DNA of 64,000 bases from Methylococcus sp. Mc7. GTDB taxonomy: Bacteria; Pseudomonadota; Gammaproteobacteria; Methylococcales; Methylococcaceae. Location of the stretch: positions 2,636,501 to 2,700,500 of the forward strand of contig NZ_CP079095.1 of assembly GCF_019285515.1 (NCBI RefSeq), in the 5' to 3' direction. Under the pieces are notes generated by a model. The model saw only the letters and a program-made list of their open reading frames with translations, was not told where the DNA came from and did no database searches. Shown piece by piece: positions 42,627 through 51,629 of the stretch. The position numbers were made by a program, and so were the translations under genes. Position 1 is the stretch's first letter, and the number at the start of each line of letters is the position of its first letter.

Positions 42627-44174
42627 ATGGGTTCGCTGCTCCTGACCGGCGCCTCTCTAAGCGTGGCCGCGGACTGGCCCAGGAACCTGTCCAACCCCGT
42701 GCCGGAGAAAGGCGACGTGATTTTTCCCATGCCTTGCGGCGGCGCCATGGCCTTCCGCAAGGTGCCGATCCCGAACCAGGGGCCGCTCAACGATTACGGC
42801 ATCGTCGTGGGCGAGGACGATCCGGACTACGCCTATGCCGAGCACCCGCGGCCGGCTCAGATCGCCGGAAGCTTCGACCAGGACGCCAAGACCCGCTACT
42901 ACCTCATCGGCAAATACGAGGTGAACCGCGCCCAGTACGCCGCTCTGGGATCGCAATGCCAGCCGACGGCGGAAGACCAGCGGCTGCCGCAGAACGACGT
43001 CACTTGGCTGGAAGCCATGGCGTTCGCCGACCGCTACACCCAATGGCTGCTGAAGAACGCCGCCGACAAGCTGCCGAAGGACGGCCAGCAGCCCGGATTC
43101 CTGCGCCTGCCGACCGAAGTGGAATGGGAGTTCGCCGCCCGCGGCGGTCTCGCCGTGCCGGTCGCGCAGTTTCGGGAGCGGGTGTATCCGATGGATGACG
43201 AAATGGTGCGCTACGTCTGGTTCGAAGGCACCGAATCGGCCAACGGCAAACCCCAGCCCATCGGCATGCTCAAGCCGAATCCGCTGGGTCTACATGACGT
43301 CCTCGGCAACGTGGACGAAATGGTCTTCGACCCCTACCGTCTGAACCGGCTCGACCGGCTCCACGGCCAAGCCGGCGGCTTCGTGGTGCGCGGCGGCAAC
43401 TACTTCACTCCGCAGGCCGAGGTCCGTACCGCCCAGCGCATCGAGGTGCCGTTCTACGTCAAAGGCGAGCCGCGGCGGGCCGAGACCACGGGATTCCGGC
43501 TGGTCATGACGGTGCCGGTGGAATCCTCCCGTGAAAAGCTCAAGTCGCTGCGGGAGAGCTGGAACAAACTGGGCTCGGCGGCGGTCGCGCCGGAAGCCTC
43601 GCCCGCCCAGCCCAAGTCCATCGACGCCGAGGGGCTGGACGACCCGGTCGCAGAGCTGGCTGTGATCTCCGACGCGGCGCAGGATGCCAATATGAAGAAC
43701 CGGCTCAGGAACGTCCAGAACCGGCTCAAAGTAACCATCCAGGAACGCGACGACCAGCGCAAGCTGGCGGCCAAGGCGGCATTGCGCCTGGGCGCCTTCC
43801 TCTGCCAGAAGATGGGAGCGGACGGGAAATGGGTCGACGCCGCGGAAACCCTGCTCAAGCAGCGGGAGGCGGTGTTCGGTGCGGACGACCCGGGCGTCAA
43901 ATCCCGCCGCGACCAGTTGAGGGCCGACCGTGCTGCCCTGACGGAGAATCTCTTGTACTATTCGGAAACGATCCTGGGCTCGGCGGCGATCTACGACGGA
44001 CCGGTACTGGGCGAACAGTTCGAGGTCCTGAAAACCGAGCTGGAATTGAAGAACTACCAGGCCTTGCTCGGCTATGCCGATACCTATTACCGGCAACTGG
44101 CGGCGTACCGTGACAAGCCGGCGGTCAGGCAGCGTGCCTGGCTCGACGAATGCAAGGCGCTGAACAAGAAATGA
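42627..44174 (+). CDS. Exported SUMF1/FGE-fold protein without the catalytic cysteine, long helical C-terminus
   Basis: 515 residues from ATG 42627, where AGGGGAG precedes the start and a short signal (LLLTGASLSVAA) follows; ATGs at 42540 and 42567 are alternatives. Residues about 55-300 match the formylglycine-generating/PvdO-like fold (YLIGKYEVNRAQYAAL, FLRLPTEVEWEFAARGG, GLHDVLGNVDEMVFDPY, FVVRGGNYF). The family's terminal GFRC cysteine is replaced: TTGFRLVM. It is therefore unlikely to oxidise cysteine. The last 190 residues are charged helices (NRLKVTIQERDDQRKLAAKAALRLG). Such inactive SUMF1 proteins, for example TagR in type VI secretion signalling, act as periplasmic binding partners. 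Heads a coupled operon with two lipoproteins. Confidence 0.8.
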   Translation: MGSLLLTGASLSVAADWPRNLSNPVPEKGDVIFPMPCGGAMAFRKVPIPNQGPLNDYGIVVGEDDPDYAYAEHPRPAQIAGSFDQDAKTRYYLIGKYEVNRAQYAALGSQCQPTAEDQRLPQNDVTWLEAMAFADRYTQWLLKNAADKLPKDGQQPGFLRLPTEVEWEFAARGGLAVPVAQFRERVYPMDDEMVRYVWFEGTESANGKPQPIGMLKPNPLGLHDVLGNVDEMVFDPYRLNRLDRLHGQAGGFVVRGGNYFTPQAEVRTAQRIEVPFYVKGEPRRAETTGFRLVMTVPVESSREKLKSLRESWNKLGSAAVAPEASPAQPKSIDAEGLDDPVAELAVISDAAQDANMKNRLRNVQNRLKVTIQERDDQRKLAAKAALRLGAFLCQKMGADGKWVDAAETLLKQREAVFGADDPGVKSRRDQLRADRAALTENLLYYSETILGSAAIYDGPVLGEQFEVLKTELELKNYQALLGYADTYYRQLAAYRDKPAVRQRAWLDECKALNKK

Positions 44175-44935
44175 ACGGGTGTGGTTTGAAAGTTCCCAAA
44201 CATTCGAACGGGGTTGGCGTCTTCCCCCTGCCTCCGGCAGGGCGGCGTCTGGTCGCCGGGGCGCTGATCCCGGCGCTGCTCGTCTCCGGTTGCGCCAGCA
44301 CTGGCGGCTACCGGCAGCCCTACGCGAGCTCCAGCCAGGCGCGCCTGGCGCAGCTTTCCGAAGCCTACAACCAGACCCTGGCGGAAGGCTGCGTCACCGG
44401 CGCCGCGGTCGGCGGCCTGGCCGGCGGCCTGATCGGCAGAGACTGGAAAGGCGCGGTGGCCGGTCTGCTCGCGGGCGCCGCCTTGGGCTGCGCCGCGGGA
44501 AGTTACATGGGCAACCTGCAGAACAATTACGCCCGAGAAGAGGACCGGCTTAATGCGGTGATCATCGACATCCGCCGCGACAACCAGTCGCTCGCCGAGT
44601 TGATTCCTGTCGCTCAGCGCGTCGTCGAGGACAACAAAGCGCGGGTCGCGGAGCTGAACAAAGCCATCGCTTCCGGGCGGATCAGCCGCGCGCAGGCTGC
44701 CAGCCAGTTGGCCGATCTCGATGCGAGCCGGTCCCAGTTGCAGGCGACGCTGGGCAGCGCCAAGAAGCGCTTGGCCGAGCAGCATGCGGCGATCGCGATG
44801 AACACACACAACGCCAATCCCCAATTGGCGAACATCGCGCACGAGGAGCTGGCGCGAAAGGAACAGCAGGTCCAGGCGCTCGAATCGGAACTGAATACGC
44901 TCACCCAACTGCGTAGTGTGGACCGTGTCGGCTAA
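44171..44935 (+). CDS. Glycine-zipper lipoprotein with coiled-coil C-terminus
   Basis: 254 residues from ATG 44171, overlapping the preceding stop by 4 bp (ATGA). A basic N-terminus leads to a lipobox (ALIPALLVSGCAS). After a Ser/Gln-rich linker comes a glycine-zipper hairpin (GAAVGGLAGGLIGRDWKGAVAGLLAGAALG) that may insert in the membrane. The remaining 140 residues are heptad-like helices (AREEDRLNAVIIDIRRDNQSL, KEQQVQALESELNTLTQL). Probably a lipid-anchored envelope protein that pairs with the SUMF1 protein or the next two gene products. No function is known. Confidence 0.75.
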   Translation: MNGCGLKVPKHSNGVGVFPLPPAGRRLVAGALIPALLVSGCASTGGYRQPYASSSQARLAQLSEAYNQTLAEGCVTGAAVGGLAGGLIGRDWKGAVAGLLAGAALGCAAGSYMGNLQNNYAREEDRLNAVIIDIRRDNQSLAELIPVAQRVVEDNKARVAELNKAIASGRISRAQAASQLADLDASRSQLQATLGSAKKRLAEQHAAIAMNTHNANPQLANIAHEELARKEQQVQALESELNTLTQLRSVDRVG

Positions 44936-45434
44936 TCCTTTCTTTGATTTCCGGCCAGGCATCTTATTGCCGGCGGTGTTCACCATGCTTGCCAGCGGTT
45001 GTGCCACCACCGATTGTGATCCCGGCCGCGGCGGCTTCTTCCGCGGCATCGGCTGTTCGGCGAGCGGCAGCTACGGCCAGCGGCAGCAGCAGATGCAGTC
45101 CACCGTCAGCCGGGAGCAACAGACCCAGGCCGGGTTGCAGCGCCAGTATACGCAGGCGAACCAGGCAGCCATCGAAAGCGACGCTCAGCGGCAGGCCGCC
45201 GAAAAGGAGTATGCGGGCCTGCAGAGCGACATCGACGCCCTGAACGCCAAGGCGGCTCAATCCAGGACGAAGAAGAAGGACTTGAGCCGCGAGATCAGGA
45301 GCGTCCAGAACCAGCTCGATCTGCTCAAGGCGGACACCATGTCGCCCCAGGCCGAAATCGACAAGCGGCGCGCCGCACTGGACCGGCGATTGAAGGAGCT
45401 GGAGCGGGAAGTCGATCTGGCGCGTGGCAAATGA
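44916..45434 (+). CDS. Coiled-coil lipoprotein
   Basis: 172 residues from GTG 44916, or GTG 44925; both overlap the end of the preceding gene by 11-20 bp. A signal with lipobox (LLPAVFTMLASGCATT) is followed by a short Cys-containing segment (DCDPGRGGFFRGIGCS) and a Gln-rich coiled coil to the end (QSTVSREQQTQAGLQRQY, SREIRSVQNQLDLLKADT). It resembles small periplasmic scaffold lipoproteins but no family is recognised. It is the third gene in the coupled operon. Confidence 0.68.
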   Translation: MWTVSANPFFDFRPGILLPAVFTMLASGCATTDCDPGRGGFFRGIGCSASGSYGQRQQQMQSTVSREQQTQAGLQRQYTQANQAAIESDAQRQAAEKEYAGLQSDIDALNAKAAQSRTKKKDLSREIRSVQNQLDLLKADTMSPQAEIDKRRAALDRRLKELEREVDLARGK

Positions 45435-45721
45435 ACGAAAAAACTGGGATCCGAAGCGGAATGACGAAGCGAATTTGGCTGCCGGCCGTTCTAGCGACGG
45501 CATTTTATGGGGGCTCAGGTATAGCGGCGGAGGACGCGCCCAGCCTGCAGGAGCGGATCGAAAGGCAAAGGGCGGAGAACGAGGCGCTCAAGGCCAAAAT
45601 CGCTAGGATCGAGCAGGTGCTGAAGACCGACGTCTGTTCGAATCCCGAAGCGGCCAAGCTTCTGGAACCGGACGAGGCCGCCGGCGCACCCGTCAAGAAG
45701 GGATCGGGCGCCCCCAAATAG
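45431..45721 (+). CDS. Small exported coiled-coil protein
   Basis: 96 residues; ATG 45431 overlaps the previous stop by 4 bp. Signal region KRIWLPAVLATAFYGGSGIAA, then a short coiled coil (LQERIERQRAENEALKAKIARIEQVL) and a Cys-containing tail (TDVCSNPEAAKLLEPDE). Fourth gene of the SUMF1 operon. Function unknown. The small size and coiled coil fit a structural partner of the upstream lipoproteins. Confidence 0.62.
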   Translation: MNEKTGIRSGMTKRIWLPAVLATAFYGGSGIAAEDAPSLQERIERQRAENEALKAKIARIEQVLKTDVCSNPEAAKLLEPDEAAGAPVKKGSGAPK

Positions 45722-45737
45722 TTTCTGGGGAATCCGG

Positions 45738-46008
45738 ATGAGCCGCTTCCCGATGACAGCGCAATCGGAGGGCGGAAGCTCTGCCGGCTGCGCAGCTTAC
45801 CGATCCCGCCGTGCCGACGCCGGAAGAGGCACAGACCCTGGCGGCCCTTCACAAGGACGTCGTCGCCTGCCGCGGCGAGACCCTCAGGAATTTCTCGCAG
45901 ATCGCTCCGGCTGTGATTCCCACGGCGCTCGAGGCTTGTGGCGATTCCGACCGGGGCAGCGACGAACTGATGAACCGGAAGATCACCTGGGGCAAACCCT
46001 TAGCTTCC
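45738..46008 (+). pseudogene. Truncated remnant of an exported protein gene
   Basis: A coding-like segment in the frame of 45781 (LPAAQLTDPAVPTPEEAQ, then ALHKDVVACRGETLRNFSQI, LMNRKITWG) is recognisable as the central part of a small proteobacterial protein family whose members continue well past KITWG. The 5' end lies in another frame (ATG 45738), implying a frameshift near 45785-45800, and the 3' part is missing: the sequence runs straight into a convergent gene at 46012. It follows the operon by 16 bp and may once have been its fifth gene. Confidence 0.5.
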
Positions 46009-46011
46009 GCC

Positions 46012-46434
46012 CTAATCCAGTTCCGCGAACTGGCTCCGTGCCCAGGCGGCCAGCTTGTCCGCCGGGATGATCGTGCCTTTCTTGGGATCATGGACGATGG
46101 CGTCGAATTTTTCGGCCAGGGCGGCCGCGAGCATCAGGACGCACACATCCTCGCGAGGATCGCCGCCGGACCGCAAGCCGACCAGCGTGTCGCGCAGGCC
46201 GATTTGATCCTTCAGGCCGGGAAACTCGGCCAGATACGGTTCCACCGCATCCAACCGGATGTTCAACCCGCCGTCCTCGCCATTGAGCGTGCAAGGCAAG
46301 TAACCCTTGCTTTCGAAAGGGACGTACGACTCATCGACGGACAGCTTGAATTTCAGTGCCTCGACGGCATCTTCGAGCGCCTCGCGGGCGGGAACGTCGG
46401 TGCGAGCCAGAATGGCGGAGAGTGACTGCGACAC
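46012..46434 (-). CDS. Protein of unknown function
   Basis: 140 residues from GTG 46434, chosen because GGAG lies 7 bp upstream and coding character begins there (VSQSLSAILARTDVPARE). No signal or membrane segment. The sequence is mixed helical with an acidic pattern (EALKFKLSVDESYVPFESKGY, PYLAEFPGLKDQIGLRDTLV) and ends DKLAAWARSQFAELD. No family recognised. The long upstream extension of this frame is noncoding. It is the third of a minus-strand trio with the next unknown gene and the hydrolase. Confidence 0.55.
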   Translation of the reverse strand: MSQSLSAILARTDVPAREALEDAVEALKFKLSVDESYVPFESKGYLPCTLNGEDGGLNIRLDAVEPYLAEFPGLKDQIGLRDTLVGLRSGGDPREDVCVLMLAAALAEKFDAIVHDPKKGTIIPADKLAAWARSQFAELD

Positions 46435-46586
46435 GTAGGAGCTCCATGGGCTTGGGTGAACAGGGGAACGCCCAGTCCGAGCCATTCGATCCCGCGGCGT
46501 GAAGCAGTACCACGAGATGCTTCGGTTTGCCGCAGGACGGCGGCGGGCGTTGTAAGCCGTGTTACAGCAGCGCTGGATAGAGGGAA

Positions 46587-46898
46587 TCAGGCTGCCTGGG
46601 GTCTCGTCACCGGGACGACCTGGGTAATCGTCTGTAACACGGTAAAGGCGTAGTACGCGATGTCGACGGCAAGGAGAAAAACATCGGAGTTCTGCGTGGT
46701 CCCGGCCAAGGCGTCCGCGCGTTCCGCGGCCTCTTCCGAGACTTTCCCGGCGGCGAGGATGTCCTTGAACAGCTGAACATCGGCGTGATCGTCCCCCAAT
46801 GCCCGAATGACGGTTTCCGTCCTTTCCCTGAACCAATCGGGAACGCTTACCTCGACCCATTCGGGACCGGAAAAGAAAGCCTTGAGGTTCATAGCCAT
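46587..46898 (-). CDS. Small protein of unknown function
   Basis: 103 residues from ATG 46898 (MAMNLKAFFSGPEWVEVSVP) with GGAG about 8 bp upstream; an ATG two codons earlier is too close to the ribosome site. Helical, mildly acidic (ALGDDHADVQLFKDILAAGK), with a hydrophobic C-terminal stretch (SDVFLLAVDIAYYAFTVLQTI) that could be a membrane anchor. No family recognised. Confidence 0.5.
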   Translation of the reverse strand: MAMNLKAFFSGPEWVEVSVPDWFRERTETVIRALGDDHADVQLFKDILAAGKVSEEAAERADALAGTTQNSDVFLLAVDIAYYAFTVLQTITQVVPVTRPQAA

Positions 46899-46996
46899 CG
46901 TCATTTCTCCAAAGAGTCGCAGTTGCAGGCGGGGAATCTTGTGTCCGCGCTGGCCGGCTGTAACGCCGGAGATCGCAGACAAGGCAAGGTATTGGT

Positions 46997-47764
46997 TCAC
47001 ATCGGGGGTTCCATGTCATCGGACACGGCAGCCGCTTTCTTCTTCTTTTCCTTACCCCCGGACGAAGAGTAGGCGCCCTGATTCTTCAGGGTAACCGCGG
47101 GCGGTCCTTCGAGCCGATGGGTAAGATGCATCAAGGTCGTGGTCCATGCCTTGTCGGCCGAGGCTGCATCGTAGGTATCGCGGTCGTCGCAGGCAAAATG
47201 ATGGCCCGCGGGGTATTCGTAAATCCGAAGGTCCGGCCTGCTGGCTCGGAAGATAACCAACTGGTTCCGGGGGATATAGGGGTCCATGGCGCCGAAATGC
47301 AGCAGGGTGGGAACCTTTCTCCGCTGCGATAAATCGTTGATGATTCCGCAGCCATAATACGCCACGACCGTCGACAGGCCTTGGACCTGATTGGCCGCGT
47401 TGTAGGCCAGATAGCCGCCCCAATCGTATCCGACGATACCAACCCGGCCCTCGCCGCTCAAACTGCCGACCGTGGCGTCGATATCGGCCATCGCATGATC
47501 GAACCCTACCTGCTTGACGAGGTCCAATCCTTGGGCGACGGATGCTTCGTCGTAGCCCAGTTCGACCCCTGTCTGAATGCGATCGAAAAGACAGGGGGCA
47601 ACCGCGATAAAACCTTGTGCGGCAAAGGCGTCGGTCATCTTTCGAATATGGGAATTGACGCCGAATACTTCCTGTAGAACCACGACCACACCTTTCGTAC
47701 CTCCGGCCGGATCAGACCGATAAGCTGAAAACACGTGGCCGTCGGCTGCTGTAATCTCGATCAT
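46997..47764 (-). CDS. Dienelactone-hydrolase family protein with Asp at the nucleophile position
   Basis: 255 residues with an alpha/beta-hydrolase fold. Family landmarks are VVVVLQEVFGVNSHIRKMTD (with the conserved Glu), VAPCLFDR, the nucleophile elbow VGIVGYDWGGYLAY, acid LLHFGAMDPYIP (D161), and histidine EYPAGHHFACDD (H188/189). In dienelactone hydrolases the elbow is GxCxGG with a catalytic Cys; here it reads GYDWGG (D114). An Asp nucleophile is known from haloalkane dehalogenases and epoxide hydrolases, not from typical members of this family. Substrate is unknown. A Lys-rich, Met/Pro-ended tail (GGKEKKKKAAAV) is added at the C-terminus. Confidence 0.85.
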   Translation of the reverse strand: MIEITAADGHVFSAYRSDPAGGTKGVVVVLQEVFGVNSHIRKMTDAFAAQGFIAVAPCLFDRIQTGVELGYDEASVAQGLDLVKQVGFDHAMADIDATVGSLSGEGRVGIVGYDWGGYLAYNAANQVQGLSTVVAYYGCGIINDLSQRRKVPTLLHFGAMDPYIPRNQLVIFRASRPDLRIYEYPAGHHFACDDRDTYDAASADKAWTTTLMHLTHRLEGPPAVTLKNQGAYSSSGGKEKKKKAAAVSDDMEPPM

Positions 47765-48623
47765 CGTGGACTCCCCCGGCGTTCTATGGGTTTAACTCCA
47801 AGCCTGACATGGCTTTGCTGATTCTCAGCATATTCGATGCCAGCCGCCGGAACGTTCGAGATGGAGCGTTGTCGAGTGGAACTTCCAAGGAATGGTAAAG
47901 AGATACGGTCATCCTGCTTTGGGAAGGCGGAACCGCTCCGGCAAAATCCCGCACAAACAACCATGTCATTTAGTCAACAATTCCGACATGGGTCGACGGG
48001 TTTGTTGCTGGTAGTACAAACGTCCATCAGGAACCCAGGTTTCGCCAAAACCGCGACGTCGACAATCGGCGGATGTCTGTCACGGTGCCGCTGCCGCGTA
48101 CGCGAGCAATCGTCGGCGGACGTCCGTGCAACGGCCTCTCCTCGAGAACCGACCGGAAGGTTCGCGCCCGGCCCCCCGGTGAAAATTTCGATATTCGGTT
48201 CGTGGCTCCGTGGTCTCCAACACGGAATGTCCGGGAACCTCTGGGGCAGTTCATACGTCTTTCCGGGTATGTTTCAGGATGCCCCCCTCCACAGTCCGGA
48301 ACTGCTTGTTGACAACAAGCAAGGGTGTTGTCAATGTTTCCAACATGGAAGCGGAGTTGCTCGTCAAGGGAGCGGTGAATCTATAGGAGCGACAAACTCG
48401 ACACCTTTCCTGACAGGCGTCGAGTCATTGCGGGAGCCTTGGCGGAGTGCGTCGCTTAAGAGACGGACGAAGCCGAGGCGGACGCAGGACGGCGCGGGCC
48501 GCCGAAGGCAAAGACGTCGCCACAATTTGCTTCCGAGGGTGGCTGGGATGTCCCGTCGGGTTTCGCAAAAATGGCGACGCTCCAGACCGCCATATCTTGC
48601 TTGGAGCAGTCCGGTAGCCATTC
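47765..48623. other. Gene-free region with short dispersed repeats
   Basis: No convincing gene in 860 bp. It holds two sequences that recur elsewhere in the window: GTCCGTGC...CGGAAGG...CCCCCGG at 48117-48180 (related to 57507-57591) and GGCGGACGCAGG...GGGCCGCCGAAGGCAA at 48478-48522 (related to 54373-54418). A perfect CTTGTTGACAACAAG dyad lies at 48305-48319. Confidence 0.35.
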
Positions 48624-50024
48624 ATGAAAAGACTCATCGATCGCCGCATAGTCCAGTTGCTACTATTTGTCATGGCTTTGTTTGTCAATTCCGCCTCGGC
48701 TGAAAACAATCAAGCCGCCATTCCCGCGACAACGATTGTCCAATTGACCATTCAGGATGCCATTGGTCCTGCGACTTCGGACTATATCGAGCGCAGCATG
48801 GACAAGGCCGCCGAGTCCGGGGCTAAAGCGGTCTTGATTACACTCGACACGCCGGGCGGCCTCGATACGTCGATGCGGCAAATCATTAAAAAAATCATCG
48901 CCTCGCCGATTCCGGTGATCACTTATGTCACACCGGGCGGGGCACGAGCTGCCAGCGCCGGAACTTACATCCTTTACGCGAGTCATATCGCCGCAATGAC
49001 GCCGGGAACCAATCTGGGCGCCGCAACACCGGTGCAATTGATCGGTCCAACCGAAGCGCCCGGTGAAAAAAATGACAAAAATCAATCCGTCGAGCAAACT
49101 TCTTCCGGCAAATCGCCTAAAAACGCGATGGCGCAAAAAGCCGTCAACGATGCCGTCGCCTATATCAGAAGCCTTGCCGAAATGCGCGGCAGAAACGCCG
49201 ATTGGGGAGAGCAAGCCGTCCGCGAAGCCGCAAGCCTTTCGGCCGAAAAAGCCCTAGAACTCAATGTGATCGATATTCTGGCCACCGATCGATACGATTT
49301 GCTAAAACAACTCGATCAACGAAAAATCAACGTACTCGGGCGATATATCGCTCTATCGACAGACAATGCGGCGATTCAAACCTTAGAACCTGACTGGCGC
49401 AGCGAATTATTGGCGGTAATCACCAACCCAAACATTGCCTATCTCTTGCTGATTACCGGGATTTACGGCCTGGTGTTTGAATTTTCCAATCCCGGAGCGA
49501 TTGTCCCGGGCACCATCGGCGGCATTTGCTTGTTGCTGGCCCTTTTCGCGTTTCAAGTCTTACCGATTAATTATGCCGGATTCGCACTGATCCTATTAGG
49601 CATTTCTCTAATGATTGCCGAAGCCTTCGTGCCCAGTATCGGTATACTCGGTTTCGGCGGTTTGACCGCGTTCGTGATCGGCTCTGTCATTCTGATGGAC
49701 ACCGACGCACCGGGCTTCGGCATCAATATTGCCTTGGTCGGCGCTTTCGCGCTTACCAGCGCAGCATTTTTGGTCTTCGCCTTGGGCATGTTGCTAAAGT
49801 CCCGGCAAAAGCCTATAGTAACCGGTCGGGAAGAACTGCTTGGCGAAACCGGTATTGCACTTGCCGATTTTGCCGACCTAGGTCCTGTCCGTATCCACAG
49901 CGAAATTTGGCAAGCCCGCACCCGCGAAACACTCAAAAAAAACCAGCGGGTTCGCGTAACCGGCCGGGACGGCCTTATCCTTGAGGTTAATTCCACGCCC
50001 AACCAGGAGCGCAAAGATGTTTGA
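48624..50024 (+). CDS. NfeD-family ClpP-class membrane serine protease
   Basis: 466 residues, the long NfeD form. Signal/TM at the N-terminus ([15 protein letters not shown]) is followed by a ClpP-like domain: [15 protein letters not shown], then [15 protein letters not shown] with the nucleophile Ser. Lys in the [14 protein letters not shown] region could be the general base. Five membrane segments and a C-terminal OB-fold ([17 protein letters not shown]) follow. Such proteins cut or associate with stomatins; the slipin gene overlaps the end. Third codon positions are richer in A/T than in other genes of the window, suggesting acquisition from another source. Confidence 0.94.
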   Translation: MKRLIDRRIVQLLLFVMALFVNSASAENNQAAIPATTIVQLTIQDAIGPATSDYIERSMDKAAESGAKAVLITLDTPGGLDTSMRQIIKKIIASPIPVITYVTPGGARAASAGTYILYASHIAAMTPGTNLGAATPVQLIGPTEAPGEKNDKNQSVEQTSSGKSPKNAMAQKAVNDAVAYIRSLAEMRGRNADWGEQAVREAASLSAEKALELNVIDILATDRYDLLKQLDQRKINVLGRYIALSTDNAAIQTLEPDWRSELLAVITNPNIAYLLLITGIYGLVFEFSNPGAIVPGTIGGICLLLALFAFQVLPINYAGFALILLGISLMIAEAFVPSIGILGFGGLTAFVIGSVILMDTDAPGFGINIALVGAFALTSAAFLVFALGMLLKSRQKPIVTGREELLGETGIALADFADLGPVRIHSEIWQARTRETLKKNQRVRVTGRDGLILEVNSTPNQERKDV

Positions 50025-50826
50025 ATATTTCGGTTTAGTTTTCAGCAGTTTCGCGTTGCTGTTATTCGCGTTTCTGTTGTTGATTAGCGCATTTAAAATT
50101 TTACGCGAATACGAACGCGGCGTGATTTTCATGCTCGGCCGTTTTTACAAAGTCAAAGGCCCCGGCTTCATTATCGTGATTCCGATCATACAACAAATGG
50201 TCAGGGTCGACCTGCGTACCATCGTCATGGACGTGCCATCGCAAGATGTCATCTCGCGCGACAATGTATCGGTCAAGGTCAATGCCGTGGTCTATTTCCG
50301 AGTCATCGATCCCGACAAGGCGATCATTCAGGTCGAAAATTTTTACGAAGCCATCAGCCAATTGGCGCAAACGACGCTTCGCTCGGTGTTGGGCCAACAT
50401 GAACTGGACGAAATGCTGGCCGAGCGCGACAAATTGAATATCGACATCCAAACCATTCTCGACCAGCAAACCGATGCCTGGGGAATCAAGGTCGCGAATG
50501 TCGAAATCAAGCATGTCGACCTCGACGAAAGCATGGTAAGGGCTATCGCCAAACAAGCCGAAGCGGAACGCACCCGCCGAGCTAAAATCATTCATGCGGA
50601 AGGCGAAATGCAAGCCTCGGAAAAATTATTGCAGGCCGCGACAATACTCGCGCAGCAGCCACAAGCCATACAGCTTCGTTATCTGCAGACGTTGACCGAG
50701 ATCGCCGGAGAAAAGTCGTCGACAATCGTATTTCCGCTGCCAATCGACATCGTCACTAACATCATTAAAGGCTATGCCACCGATTCGAAGGCTGAAAATC
50801 TTGGAAACGTAGCGGTAGCGAAGTGA
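50017..50826 (+). CDS. Slipin (stomatin-like, SPFH domain) membrane protein
   Basis: 269 residues from ATG 50017, overlapping the NfeD stop by 8 bp; AGGAG lies upstream. An N-terminal hydrophobic hairpin ([18 protein letters not shown]) leads to the SPFH domain ([52 protein letters not shown]) and a C-terminal coiled coil ([21 protein letters not shown]). It forms oligomeric membrane scaffolds and is the usual NfeD partner. Base use matches nfeD and differs from neighbours. An IS21 element starts 60 bp downstream. Confidence 0.95.
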   Translation: MFEYFGLVFSSFALLLFAFLLLISAFKILREYERGVIFMLGRFYKVKGPGFIIVIPIIQQMVRVDLRTIVMDVPSQDVISRDNVSVKVNAVVYFRVIDPDKAIIQVENFYEAISQLAQTTLRSVLGQHELDEMLAERDKLNIDIQTILDQQTDAWGIKVANVEIKHVDLDESMVRAIAKQAEAERTRRAKIIHAEGEMQASEKLLQAATILAQQPQAIQLRYLQTLTEIAGEKSSTIVFPLPIDIVTNIIKGYATDSKAENLGNVAVAK

Positions 50827-51185
50827 AGATTTTTAGTCCCCGATAGCCGTAGCGCCGGGTGTTTTGCCGGAGTCTGCGCGAATAGCTGTGAATGGCGCTG
50901 AAAAACCGCGCATAGATGGCGACGAACGCATCCCAAGCCCGCTTCAGTCCTGATCGGAGGATGGATCGGGATGTGAAGACGTAGGGGGAAAGATGGCGCG
51001 GAAAGAGGGTGTGCGGTAAAAAGCGCCCTGCCGAAGAGACTTGGGTCGCGCCACGGCTCTCAACCGCCAAGTTTCGCTCCGTGACGCGCCCCACCCCTCC
51101 CTCGTGAGAGGGAATGCCCTGTCATTTTCCAAGGTCCGAACAATCCCGTCCAGACCGACGCTCCTCGGCGTGATGACCAACGCCA

Positions 51186-51629
51186 ATGGAGTCTTCGGGT
51201 CGTTTCTTTGTCTGCGGGCGCTGCCGCGTCCAAGTTCTGCTGTGCAGCCACTGCGACCGGGGCCAGATCTATTGTGGCGACGGTTGCTCGAAGGTGGCGC
51301 GTCGCCGCTCCCTGCGGGAGGCCGGTCGGCGCTATCAACGCAGTCGTCCCGGTCGATTCGCCCATGCCGAACGGTCCCGTCGTTACCGCCTGCGCCGCAA
51401 AAACGTGACGCATCAGGGTTCACCCGCGCCGACACCTCAGGGTTTACTGCCGTCACCCTCGATGGCTGCCGCGAAGCGACCTTCGCTTCTCACCACCCCG
51501 CCGCCCATCACCGTTTGGCACTGCCATCGCTGTGGCCGGCGTTGTGCCTCGTTCGTCCGGCTCGGTTTCCGGCGCCGCCGAGGGTCTCACGCGATCCTTT
51601 TCACACCACCGGAGACATTCTCGACATGA
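51186..51629 (+). CDS. Cys-rich zinc-finger-like passenger protein of the IS21 element
   Basis: 147 residues. The N-terminus has three cysteine pairs, [17 protein letters not shown] and YCGDGCS, a layout that suits one or two zinc ribbons. A strongly basic middle follows ([20 protein letters not shown]), and a fourth pair occurs near the C-terminus ([13 protein letters not shown]). Such an ORF ahead of istA is not part of the basic IS21 plan. Its stop overlaps the istA start (ATGA), so it is translated together with the transposase. A nucleic-acid-binding accessory or regulator of transposition is plausible but inferred. Confidence 0.72.
   Translation: MESSGRFFVCGRCRVQVLLCSHCDRGQIYCGDGCSKVARRRSLREAGRRYQRSRPGRFAHAERSRRYRLRRKNVTHQGSPAPTPQGLLPSPSMAAAKRPSLLTTPPPITVWHCHRCGRRCASFVRLGFRRRRGSHAILFTPPETFST

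Noticed and set aside
47837-48703. 288-codon plus-strand frame before the NfeD gene
   Set aside because: Ser/Arg/Pro-rich without domain or start signals, and it runs into the NfeD gene in another frame.
51060-51413. Minus-strand ORF in the left part of the IS21 element
   Set aside because: It overlaps the Cys-rich passenger gene, whose cysteine pairs and coupling to istA are more convincing.
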